Assembly (NCBI GenBank): GCA_037190175.1
Contig: JBBCJM010000251.1
Coordinates: forward strand, 1 to 13,320
Source: JBBCJM01 sp037190175
Lineage (GTDB): Bacteria; Pseudomonadota; Alphaproteobacteria; Rhodobacterales; Rhodobacteraceae
Direction of reading: 5' to 3'
Length of the DNA stretch: 13,320 bases
In this document: piece by piece, positions 7,401 to 13,320 of the stretch
Layout: each line of letters begins with the position of its first letter
How positions within the stretch are numbered: the stretch's first letter is position 1
The notes under the pieces: generated by a model
Told to the model about the DNA's origin: nothing
Seen by the model: only the letters and a program-made list of their open reading frames with translations
Databases searched by the model: none
Position numbers and translations under genes: made by a program

Positions 7401-7972
7401 ACTACATGCCCTCGCTGCGCCGCCGGCAGGTGCAGACGCTGGCGCAGGTGACCGAGGCGGTGGAGCGCGGGCCGCTGGTGGCCAAGATGGCCGGCGCGGT
7501 CTCGGCCCGGCAGGAGCGCAAGTCGGCCCGCGGCAACCGCTTCGCCTTCGTGGCGCTGTCGGACCCGACCGGGCTTTACGAGGTGACCGTGTTCTCCGAC
7601 ACGCTGGAGGCCGGCCGGCAGTTCCTGGAACCCGGCTGCAACGTGGTGCTGACGGTCGAGGCCACGGCCGAGGGCGATTCGGTGAAGCTGCTGGCCCGCG
7701 CGGTGCAGCCGGTGGATGCGGTGGCCGACACCGCGCCGTCGAGCGGGCTGCGCGTGCACATCGCCCGGCCCGAGGCGGCGGAAGGAGTGGCCGCGCTGCT
7801 GGCCCGCCTGGCCGCCGAGCCCGGGCGGCGGTCCACCGGCCCGGTGCGGCTCTGCGTCCCCGCCGGCACCACCGAGGTCGAGCTGGCGGTGCCCGGCGAC
7901 TATCCGGTCAGCCCGCAGATCAAGGGCGCGCTGCGCGCGGTGCCCGGGGTGGCGCTGGTGGAGGATTTGTAG
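4400..7972 (+). CDS. dnaE: DNA polymerase III alpha subunit (replicative polymerase)
   Basis: Catalytic subunit of the replicative DNA polymerase; 1190 residues against 1160 in E. coli. Order: PHP domain from HLRVHTEHS (about 12-20), palm and fingers with PGRGSGAGSL (about 368-377), catalytic aspartates D410 and D412 in PDFDIDF and D563 in VKFDFLGL, helix-hairpin-helix region near RPLEMLARAGAFD (about 909-921), clamp-binding motif QVSLF at 955-959, then an OB-fold and the C-terminal domain. This is DnaE1 rather than the mutagenic DnaE2, judged by the clamp motif, length and lack of an imuA/imuB neighbourhood. Residues about 869-890 are an unusual insertion encoded by a palindrome (7002-7078), between IVAAR and PFTTLFDLARRVD. 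The start at 4400 fits the homology (FIHLRVHTEHS). It ends 3 bases before the stop of the convergent GntR gene. Confidence 0.96.
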   Translation: MSLPPANPPRFIHLRVHTEHSLLEGAVPVKKLVGLAAAQGMPAVAVTDTNNLFAALEFAVLAKDAGVQPIIGCQVALAHDPAQPGERPRLPAPVVLLAQSEAGWLNLMKLNSCLYIGKGGQLPQVTVEELEAHAGGLICLTGGAEGPLGQFYRNGQAPRARALAERLAAAFGDRLYIELQRHPAEGGALPEAERLAERPLVELAYDMGLPLVATNDVYFPKADLYEAHDALICIAEGAYVDQQAPRRRLTPQHYFKTEAEMAALFADLPEALANTVEIARRCAYAPSKRKPILPRFADDEVEELRRQAWEGLERRLSVIPLAATREEYEDRLRFELSIIEKMGFPGYFLIVADFIQWAKKQGIPVGPGRGSGAGSLVAYALTITDLDPLRYALLFERFLNPERVSMPDFDIDFCMDRREQVIHYVQGKYGRDRVGQIITFGALLSKAAVRDVGRVLQLSYGHVDRLSKMIPVEGVKPVSITKALADEPRLREAAKEEVVGRLLQYAEKIEGLLRNASTHAAGVVIGDRPLDELVPLYQDPRSDMPATQFNMKWVEAAGLVKFDFLGLKTLTVIQNAVDLIRGQGRHLHLAADGTQLYDPPAGAVDDIGTIPLDDRRTYELYASARTVAVFQVESSGMMDALRRMRPTCIEDIVALVALYRPGPMENIPAYCEVKNGVRPLESIHPTIDFILAETQGIIVYQEQVMQIAQVMAGYSLGGADLLRRAMGKKIAEEMAKERPKFIEGCARTHGIDAKKAGEVFDLLEKFANYGFNKSHAAAYAVVSYQTGWLKANHPVEFMAAVMNCDIHLTDKLALYKRELDRMGIETVPPCVNRSLATFGVAEGKVVYALGALKNVGVEAMNLIVAARRGAHQPLRASSPDDAAMKAGGLEERPFTTLFDLARRVDLKRVGKRPLEMLARAGAFDRLEPNRARVFEGLDALVAYSAAVHEARASAQVSLFGASGEDIPEPRLPWRDDWLPVERLAEEHQAIGFYLSGHPLDDYMPSLRRRQVQTLAQVTEAVERGPLVAKMAGAVSARQERKSARGNRFAFVALSDPTGLYEVTVFSDTLEAGRQFLEPGCNVVLTVEATAEGDSVKLLARAVQPVDAVADTAPSSGLRVHIARPEAAEGVAALLARLAAEPGRRSTGPVRLCVPAGTTEVELAVPGDYPVSPQIKGALRAVPGVALVEDL
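7002..7078. repeat. 77-base imperfect palindrome inserted in frame in dnaE
   Basis: The left arm (7002-7039) and the reverse complement of the right arm (7041-7078) align along nearly their whole length. Both begin GGG.CGCTC.TCA, continue GCCC, then GC.GGC, TTC.TCGC; I count about 28 matches over about 38 positions with three small gaps. An internal hairpin AGCCC-TTGC-GGGCT lies at 7015-7028. In frame it is read as GAHQPLRASSPDDAAMKAGG plus LE. DnaE proteins usually have only 3-4 residues between the AAR and PF that flank it, so the net gain is about 22 codons. Codons such as TTG and TCT here are rare elsewhere in the gene. It resembles the class of in-frame palindromic elements known from Rickettsia, but I cannot name this family. 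Confidence 0.65.
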
Positions 7973-7975
7973 GGG

Positions 7976-8644
7976 CTATTCGCCGCTGTAGATCTGCTTC
8001 AGCCGGATCTGCTGGGCGATCTCGATATGCCGGCGCGCCCGCGCCTCGGCCAGATCGGCGTCGCGGCCGGCGATCGCCTCCAGGATCCCGGCGTGCTCGG
8101 CCTGCGCCGACTGCGGCCGGTCGGGGGCCTGGAAGGTGGTCCCCGACAGGAGGCTCAGCGTGTCGGCCAGCCGGCCGGCGGCCTGGATGAGATATTCGTT
8201 ATGCGCCGCGGCGTAGATCGCCCGGTGAAACTCGCGGTTGGCCTCGGCCAGCCGGTCGGGTGACTCCAGCAGCTGCGCGTTGGCCTCGTGGATGTCGCGC
8301 AGGTCGAGGATCTCGGCCTCGGAGGCCTGCTTGGCCGCCAGCGAGGCCGCCATCCCCTCCAGCACCGCGCGCAGGGAGTAGATCTGGATCAGTTGCGACC
8401 GGCTGAGCTCGGTCACGATTAGCCCGCGGGTGGCGGTGCTGGTCAGGAGCCCCTCGGCGCAGAGCTTTTCGATCGCCTCGCGGATCGGGGTGCGGCTGAC
8501 CCCCATCGAGGCGGCCAATGCGGTTTCGGTCAGCCGGTCGCCGGGCTTGATCGCGCCCTCGCGAATCGCGGCGCGGATCCGGGCCGCCACGACGTCGCTG
8601 CGCCCGTGACGCTTCAGTTCGTCGTCGGTCAGCACACCAAACAT
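7976..8644 (-). CDS. GntR-family transcriptional regulator, FCD (FadR-type) subfamily
   Basis: A 222-residue DNA-binding regulator. The winged helix-turn-helix covers about 14-78, with the typical GntR core LTETALAASMGVSRTPIREA (38-57) and a wing ending in GLIVTEL. The all-helical FCD effector domain covers about 84-214. H140, H184 and H206 match its three metal-binding histidines, while the usual Asp four residues before the first His is Asn136, so metal or ligand binding may differ. The ATG at 8644 starts the homologous protein. The frame is open to 8950, but that extension would run through the promoter region and into the divergent gene. It is divergent from the TcuA-like dehydrogenase, with an operator-like dyad between them, so it probably controls that gene and itself, with a carboxylate as likely effector (inference). 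Its stop lies 3 bases from the dnaE stop. Confidence 0.9.
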   Translation of the reverse strand: MFGVLTDDELKRHGRSDVVAARIRAAIREGAIKPGDRLTETALAASMGVSRTPIREAIEKLCAEGLLTSTATRGLIVTELSRSQLIQIYSLRAVLEGMAASLAAKQASEAEILDLRDIHEANAQLLESPDRLAEANREFHRAIYAAAHNEYLIQAAGRLADTLSLLSGTTFQAPDRPQSAQAEHAGILEAIAGRDADLAEARARRHIEIAQQIRLKQIYSGE

Positions 8645-8735
8645 CGCGGACCTATCCCACAGTTTCCGGGCAATCGCCAAGGCACATTCTGACACATCGC
8701 CGCACCCTTCGACATGAGGGGTTGCCTGACTGGAT

Positions 8736-8753
8736 ACATGTGAATACACGTGT
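8736..8753. promoter_or_regulatory. Candidate operator in the gntR-tcuA intergenic region
   Basis: ACATGTG-AATA-CACGTGT is an 18-base dyad with one mismatch between 7-base arms, in the 145-base gap between the divergent regulator and dehydrogenase genes, 36 bases before the ATG at 8790. It also forms a tandem pair with a 10-base period (ATACATGTGA, ATACACGTGT; 8 of 10 identical), and a further perfect palindrome TGTCGACA overlaps its right side (8751-8758). A possible tcuA promoter overlaps it: TTGCCT at 8722-8727, then GAATAC or GACAAT. The size and symmetry fit a GntR dimer; binding is inferred. Confidence 0.5.
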
Positions 8754-8789
8754 CGACAATGACTCGGGTGGCGAGGAACGGGTGACCGG

Positions 8790-10283
8790 ATGACGAGACA
8801 AGTCGACGTGATCGTGGTCGGCGCAGGGAATGCGGCGCTCTGCGCGGCGCTGTCGGCCCGCGAATCCGGGGCCGAGGTGCTGGTGCTGGAAAGCGCCCCG
8901 CGCGCCGACAGCGGCGGCAACACCCGCTTCACCGCCGGCGCGATGCGCACCGTCTACGACGGGGTGGACGACCTCGTGCGGCTGATGCCCGACCTCACGC
9001 CCGACGAGATCGCCACCACCGACTTCGGCACCTATACGTCCGGGCAGTTCTTCGAGGACATGGGGCGGATCACCCAGTACCGCGCCGACCCCGACCTGGT
9101 GGAGGCGCTGGTCACCCGCAGCTATCCCACGCTGCTGTGGATGCGCGACAAGGGCATCCGCTTCGCGCCGATCTACGGCCGGCAGGCGTTCAAGATCGAC
9201 GGCAAGTTCAAGTTCTGGGGCGGGCTGACGGTCGAGGCCTGGGGCGGCGGCCCCGGGCTGGTCGAGGGGCTGGAGGCGGCCTGCCGCAGGAACGGGATCG
9301 AGATCCTCTACGACTGCCGCGCGCTGGAGCTGGTCCGCACCGACGCGGGCGTGACCGGGCTGGTGGCCCGCCACGAGGGCCGGCGGGTGAGCTTCGGCGC
9401 CCGTTCGGTGGTGCTGGCGGCCGGCGGGTTCCAGGCCAATTCGGAAATGCGCACCCGCTATCTGGGGCCGGGCTGGGATCTCGCCAAGGTGCGGGGCACC
9501 CGCTACAACCAGGGCGACGGGCTGCGGATGGCGCTGGAGATCGGGGCGATGTCGGCGGGCAACTGGTCGGGCTGCCACGCCGTGGGCTGGGAGCGCAACG
9601 CGCCCGAGTTCGGCGACCTGGCGGTGGGCGACAACTTCCAGAAGCACAGCTATCCGTTCAGCATCATGCTGAACGCCGACGGGCGGCGCTTCGTGGACGA
9701 GGGCGCGGACTTCCGCAACTATACCTATGCGAAATACGGCCGCCGCATCCTGGAGCAGCGCGGCCAGTTCGCCTGGCAGATCTTCGACAGCAAGACCCTG
9801 CACCTGCTGCGCGACGAATACCGCATCCGGCAGGTGACCAAGGTCACCGCCCATACGCTGGAGGAGCTGGTCGGCAAGCTGGAGGACGTGGACGCCGACC
9901 AGGCGCTGCGCGAGATCCGGGCCTACAACGCCGCGGTCGACACCAGCCGGCCCTTCAACCCCAACGTCAAGGACGGCCGGAGCACCCGCGGGCTGGAGGT
10001 GCCGAAGTCGAACTGGGCCAACACGATAGATGCCCCGCCCTTCGAGGCCTATGCGGTGACCTGCGGGATCACCTTCACCTTCGGCGGGCTGCGCATCGAC
10101 ACCGCCGCGCGGGTGATGGACGTGAACCAGCAGCCGATCCCCGGCCTCTTCGCCGCCGGCGAGATGATCGGGGGGTTGTTCTACTTCAACTATCCCGGCG
10201 GCACCGGGCTGACCGCCGGATCCGTCTTCGGCCGCATCGCCGGCACCTCGGCCGGCCAGCACGTACAGTCCGCCGCGGCCTGA
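8790..10283 (+). CDS. tcuA: FAD-dependent dehydrogenase, TcuA-like (tricarballylate dehydrogenase family)
   Basis: A 497-residue soluble flavoprotein of the fumarate reductase/succinate dehydrogenase flavoprotein superfamily, closest in feel to TcuA, which oxidises tricarballylate to cis-aconitate. The N-terminal Rossmann fold has GAGNAA (11-16) and acidic E34 for the FAD ribose. SGGNTRFTAGAMR (41-53) follows, then LAAGGFQ mid-protein. The substrate and C-terminal FAD region includes TCGITFTFGGLRID and LFAAGEMIGGLF...PGGTGLTAG near 450-480. There is no signal peptide, so it is cytoplasmic. GAGGA 12 bases upstream is a loose ribosome site. In Salmonella the electrons leave through TcuB and the substrate enters through TcuC; neither gene is here, and the regulator beside it is GntR rather than LysR. 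Other carboxylates or a 3-ketosteroid-like substrate are possible. It converges on nrdJ with 25 bases between stops. Confidence 0.8.
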   Translation: MTRQVDVIVVGAGNAALCAALSARESGAEVLVLESAPRADSGGNTRFTAGAMRTVYDGVDDLVRLMPDLTPDEIATTDFGTYTSGQFFEDMGRITQYRADPDLVEALVTRSYPTLLWMRDKGIRFAPIYGRQAFKIDGKFKFWGGLTVEAWGGGPGLVEGLEAACRRNGIEILYDCRALELVRTDAGVTGLVARHEGRRVSFGARSVVLAAGGFQANSEMRTRYLGPGWDLAKVRGTRYNQGDGLRMALEIGAMSAGNWSGCHAVGWERNAPEFGDLAVGDNFQKHSYPFSIMLNADGRRFVDEGADFRNYTYAKYGRRILEQRGQFAWQIFDSKTLHLLRDEYRIRQVTKVTAHTLEELVGKLEDVDADQALREIRAYNAAVDTSRPFNPNVKDGRSTRGLEVPKSNWANTIDAPPFEAYAVTCGITFTFGGLRIDTAARVMDVNQQPIPGLFAAGEMIGGLFYFNYPGGTGLTAGSVFGRIAGTSAGQHVQSAAA

Positions 10284-10308
10284 CCGGGGCCATGGGCGGG
10301 TTGACGCC

Positions 10309-13300
10309 TCAGCCGCATTCCGAGAAGCCGCAGGCGGCGCAGGTCAGGCAGCCCTCGATCATCCGCAGGTCGAACCCGCCGCAGGCCGGGCAGGCGCGCG
10401 GCGCGCCCACCACCATTTCGGCCTTGGGGTCGGCCTTGAGCCCCATGCCCTCGGCCTCGATGAAGCCGATGGCGACCAGATGCCGTTCGATCACGCCCCC
10501 GATGGCGGCCAGGATCGAGGGGATGTACCGCCCGTCCATCCAGGCCCCGCCGCGGGGGTCGAACACCGCCTTCAGCTCCTCCACCACGAAGGACACGTCG
10601 CCCCCGCGCCGGAACACCGCCGAGATCATCCGGGTCAGCGCCACGGTCCAAGCGTAATGCTCCATATTCTTGGAATTGATGAAGATCTCGAAGGGCCGGC
10701 GGTGCCCGGCGATCACGATGTCGTTCAGCGTGATGTAGAGCGCATGTTCCGAGGCCGGCCATTTCAGCTTGTAGGTATGCCCCTCCAGCGCCGCCGGGCG
10801 GTCCAGCGGTTCGGAGAGATAGACCACCTCGCCCGCCTTGACCGGCAGCGGCGCCTCGGCCGGGGCATTCTCCGGCGCGGTCAGCACCGAGCCGGTCACC
10901 GCATTGGGCCGATAAGTGGTGCAGCCCTTGCAGCCCAGGTCCCAGGCGGCCAGGTACACGTCCTGGAACTCGGAAAAGCTGATGTCTTCCGGGCAGTTGA
11001 TGGTCTTGGAGATCGAGCTGTCCACCCATTCCTGCGCCGCCGCCTGCATCCGCACATGGGCCATGGGGGGCAGGGTCTGGGCGTTGACGAAGGCCGCGGG
11101 CAGCGGGGCCTCGCCATGCATCCGGCGCCAGACCTGCACCGCGTGGTCCACCACCTCCTCCTCGGTGCGCGAGCCGTCGGGCTGCAGCACCTTGCGGCTG
11201 TAGCTGGTGGCGAAGACCGGCTCGATCCCGCTGGAAACGTTGCCGGCCAGCAGGCTGATGGTGCCGGTGGGGGCGATGGAGGTCAGCAGGGCGTTGCGGA
11301 TCCCGTGCCGGCCGATTGCAGAAACCACATCTTTCCCCAGGCGCTGGACCATGGGAGAGGCCAGATACTTGTCCTTGTCGAACAGGGGGAAGGATCCCTT
11401 CTCGGCCGCCAGCCCGGCCGAGGCCAGATAGGCCGCCCGGGCGATGCGTTCCATCCACTCGCCGGTGACCCTGGCCGCCTCCTCGCTGCCGTAGGTCAGC
11501 CCCAGCATGATCAGCGCATCGGCCAGCCCGGTGACCCCCAGCCCGATCCGCCGCTTGGCCCGCGCCTCCTCGGCCTGCCGGGGCAGGGGGAAGCGGCTGG
11601 CGTCCACCGTGTTGTCCATCATGCGCACGGCGGTGGCGACCAGTTCCTCCAGCCCCTCCACCCGCGCCCCCGGCCCGAAGGGATCGACCACCAGCGCCGC
11701 CAGGTTGACCGAGCCCAGCAGGCAGGCGCCATAGGGGGGCAGGGGCTGCTCGCCGCAGTTGTGGACGACAAGGCCGTTGGCGTCGAAGGCGTTCACTCCC
11801 GGCACCTGCACGTCGAAGACCTCGGCCTCGCCATCCGGCTCCACCCCGGCGACCACCGCCACGAAACGGTCGCGGTTCAGGGCGCGGCGATAGCCCGACA
11901 GCGCAGCGGAGAGCCGGGCGGATTTCACCGGATCGGCGAATCCCACGCGCCGGGCAAAGACCGGCAGGTTGTCGCCCGCGATCACCAGCTCGTGCTGGGC
12001 GCGGGTGGGATATTCCGCCGTACCGCCCCGTCCGTCGGGCAGGGGGCGCGTGCCGGCGGGGCGGCGGTTCGGATAGATCACCGCGTTGATCCCCAGCCGC
12101 AAGAGCATCCGCTGGGCGCGTTGCAAGAGGCCGAGGTCGCTCTGCGCCAGCCGCACCGAGACGCCCTTGTCCTGCGTGCCCTGCACCGAGCCGTCAGCAT
12201 CGAACAGCCCTTGCAGCACGGCGGCGGCAAAGCCGGGGCGGGCGGCCTCGATCTGCGCCGTCAGCGTCTTGCGCCCGCGGTCCAGCCCCCAGGCGGCAGC
12301 CAGCGACCGCAGGGCGGCGGTGCCGATCCGCCATTCCCCCCGATCCGCCACCCGCTGCCAGCCGGCGAAGTCGGCCCGGTGCGGCAGGCGGCGCAGCAGC
12401 GCCTCGACATGGGCCATCACCGGATGGGGCGCGGTGGAGCCATCGGCGCAGGGCGCGGCCTCCCACACCGACAGCAGCGCCTTGTCCGCCCGGATCACCC
12501 CGTCGCCGATCAGCGCGCCCAGGAGATAGCCGAGTTCATCCCCCGGGGCAGTCACCACAGCCGCCGCGCGGTGGTCGTGCAGCAGCACCTCGTCGCCCGG
12601 CCGCAGCGATCCCGCCGCGGTCCAGTCGGACAGCACCCGCCAGCGGCTGCGCTCGGTCACCCGGCGCACCGGATGGTCGGCGGTCAGCCGCAATTCGCGC
12701 CCGCAGGCCGTGTGCAGCCGCAGCACCGGCTTCACCCCGGTGGCGAAGAACCCCTGCGGGCCGGAGGCCGCCGGCCGCCCGTCCACCAGCGCCGTGAAGG
12801 GCCGGTCCACCAGATCGGCCACCTGCCGCGCCCCCTCGGCAGTGGCGACCCAGGTGTCGGCGGTGACGCAGGGGTTCGTGGCCGCGATGGTCTCCACATA
12901 CGACAGGTTGTTCAGCGCGTTGATGCGGTCGATGAAGATCACCCCGGGCTCGGCGTAGTCGTAGGTCGAGCGCATGATGCGGGCCCAGAGGTCGCGGGCC
13001 GGCAGGGTGCGGTAGACGCGGCCGTCGAAGGCCAGTTCCCAGGGGCCGTCGGCCTTGACCGCGGCCATGAAGGCATCGCTGACCAGCACCGAGAGGTTGA
13101 ACATCCGCAGCCGCGCCGGGTCGCGCTTGGCGTCGATGAAGTCCTCGATGTCGGGGTGGTCGCAGCGCAGGGTGGCCATCATCGCCCCGCGGCGGTTGCC
13201 GGCCGACATGATGGTGCGGCACATCGCGTCCCACACGTCCATGAAGGACAGGGGCCCCGAGGCATCGGCGGCGACCGAGGCGACCGGCGCGCCCTTGGGC

Positions 13301-13320
13301 CGGATGGTCGAGAAGTCATA
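10309..13320 (-). CDS. nrdJ: Coenzyme-B12-dependent ribonucleotide reductase NrdJ, with intein (N-terminus cut by window edge)
   Basis: Class II ribonucleotide reductase, which makes deoxyribonucleotides using adenosylcobalamin to form a thiyl radical, independently of oxygen. The window holds 1003 codons before the stop, 371 of them an intein; the 632 extein residues are the C-terminal half. Extein marks are GPLSFMDVWDAM, the N-P-C-G-E active-site motif (Asn at 12874-12876; Cys and Glu at 11755-11757 and 11749-11751), the redox Cys of YGAC (11722-11724), APTGTISLLAGN, KGCTTYRPN and a TSCPD-like domain. A C-terminal zinc-ribbon-like tail has CPAC...CLTCAAC...C (about 10312-10395). Open reading continues to the right edge, so the start is outside; ATG at 13242 is internal because homology extends upstream of it. 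Function requires splicing. The stop is 25 bases from that of the convergent tcuA, with no terminator visible. Confidence 0.95.
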   Translation of the reverse strand, partial: YDFSTIRPKGAPVASVAADASGPLSFMDVWDAMCRTIMSAGNRRGAMMATLRCDHPDIEDFIDAKRDPARLRMFNLSVLVSDAFMAAVKADGPWELAFDGRVYRTLPARDLWARIMRSTYDYAEPGVIFIDRINALNNLSYVETIAATNPCVTADTWVATAEGARQVADLVDRPFTALVDGRPAASGPQGFFATGVKPVLRLHTACGRELRLTADHPVRRVTERSRWRVLSDWTAAGSLRPGDEVLLHDHRAAAVVTAPGDELGYLLGALIGDGVIRADKALLSVWEAAPCADGSTAPHPVMAHVEALLRRLPHRADFAGWQRVADRGEWRIGTAALRSLAAAWGLDRGRKTLTAQIEAARPGFAAAVLQGLFDADGSVQGTQDKGVSVRLAQSDLGLLQRAQRMLLRLGINAVIYPNRRPAGTRPLPDGRGGTAEYPTRAQHELVIAGDNLPVFARRVGFADPVKSARLSAALSGYRRALNRDRFVAVVAGVEPDGEAEVFDVQVPGVNAFDANGLVVHNCGEQPLPPYGACLLGSVNLAALVVDPFGPGARVEGLEELVATAVRMMDNTVDASRFPLPRQAEEARAKRRIGLGVTGLADALIMLGLTYGSEEAARVTGEWMERIARAAYLASAGLAAEKGSFPLFDKDKYLASPMVQRLGKDVVSAIGRHGIRNALLTSIAPTGTISLLAGNVSSGIEPVFATSYSRKVLQPDGSRTEEEVVDHAVQVWRRMHGEAPLPAAFVNAQTLPPMAHVRMQAAAQEWVDSSISKTINCPEDISFSEFQDVYLAAWDLGCKGCTTYRPNAVTGSVLTAPENAPAEAPLPVKAGEVVYLSEPLDRPAALEGHTYKLKWPASEHALYITLNDIVIAGHRRPFEIFINSKNMEHYAWTVALTRMISAVFRRGGDVSFVVEELKAVFDPRGGAWMDGRYIPSILAAIGGVIERHLVAIGFIEAEGMGLKADPKAEMVVGAPRACPACGGFDLRMIEGCLTCAACGFSECG
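11758..12870 (-). mobile_element. Intein with LAGLIDADG homing endonuclease inside NrdJ
   Basis: A 371-residue protein-splicing element, also a mobile element through its homing endonuclease. It starts at Cys1 (CVTADTWVATAEG, block A) after the extein residues N-P. Block B has T63-A-D-H66. Two LAGLIDADG motifs follow: LLGALIGDG (about 117-125, catalytic D123) and LQGLFDADG (about 219-227, D226). Blocks F and G end in EVFDVQV...ANGLVVHN, with H370 and Asn371 before +1 Cys of the extein (CGEQPL). All splicing residues and both endonuclease aspartates are present, so it looks able to splice and to home. It is in frame, with no stop or frameshift. Codon use is as GC-rich as the host gene, suggesting long residence. 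Inteins in ribonucleotide reductases are well known; the exact allele name of this site I do not assign. Confidence 0.95.

Noticed and set aside
4157..7759. 1200-codon minus-strand open frame opposite dnaE
   Set aside because: It lies antisense to complete dnaE and reads as His/Gln/Arg/Gly-rich sequence with no domain. Long antisense frames arise here because of GC-rich third positions.
8645..8950. N-terminal extension of the GntR regulator by 102 residues
   Set aside because: It would cover the operator region and run antisense into tcuA. GntR/FCD proteins start shortly before the helix-turn-helix, as with the 8644 start.
8652..10262. 536-codon minus-strand open frame opposite tcuA
   Set aside because: Same compositional artefact. 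Its end runs through the regulatory region, and it has no recognisable domain.
10190..11458. 422-codon minus-strand frame overlapping nrdJ
   Set aside because: It is out of frame with NrdJ, whose extein motifs and zinc-ribbon tail are clear in the other frame. No domain is visible.
12023..12064. 8-base inverted repeat CCGCCCCG/CGGGGCGG within the intein
   Set aside because: The encoded segment (PAGTRPLPDGRGG) looks like ordinary intein loop sequence, and such GC-only arms arise easily by chance here. I saw no repeat-like flanks.

Overview
The window looks like chromosomal DNA from an alphaproteobacterium of the Rhodobacteraceae (Rhodobacter/Paracoccus-like). GC content is very high, with strong G/C bias at third codon positions. 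Xanthine dehydrogenase is split into XdhA and XdhB as in Rhodobacter capsulatus. A coenzyme-B12-dependent ribonucleotide reductase (NrdJ) is present, and a repeat of a kind I associate with Rhodobacterales occurs in xdhA. The family assignment comes from protein and repeat resemblance, not a database search.

Layout. (1) Minus strand, 1-3446: xdhB (C-terminus beyond the left edge) and xdhA, overlapping by ATGA in one operon. (2) 3447-3761: divergent intergenic region with small inverted repeats. (3) Plus strand, 3762-4304: a five-helix DUF2269-type membrane protein. (4) Plus strand, 4400-7972: complete dnaE, the replicative DNA polymerase III alpha subunit, apparently expressed from a leaderless promoter. 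(5) Minus strand, 7976-8644: a GntR/FCD regulator that converges on dnaE with 3 bases between them. It is divergent from (6) a TcuA-like FAD dehydrogenase at 8790-10283, with a good operator dyad between the two. (7) Minus strand, 10309 to the right edge: the C-terminal part of nrdJ, interrupted in frame by a 371-residue intein with a homing endonuclease.

The most striking feature is that three independent in-frame insertions or repeats lie inside three essential or core-metabolic genes within 13 kb. The nrdJ intein splits the N-x-C-x-E active-site motif, so its downstream splice residue is the expected catalytic thiyl-radical cysteine. dnaE carries a 77-base imperfect palindrome translated as about 22 extra residues. 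The xdhA linker between the iron-sulfur and FAD domains is made from a palindromic repeat that I recognise as normally intergenic. The genes otherwise belong to unrelated functions (purine catabolism, replication, dNTP supply, tricarboxylate oxidation). I see no phage, CRISPR, tRNA or IS element and no new multigene system.
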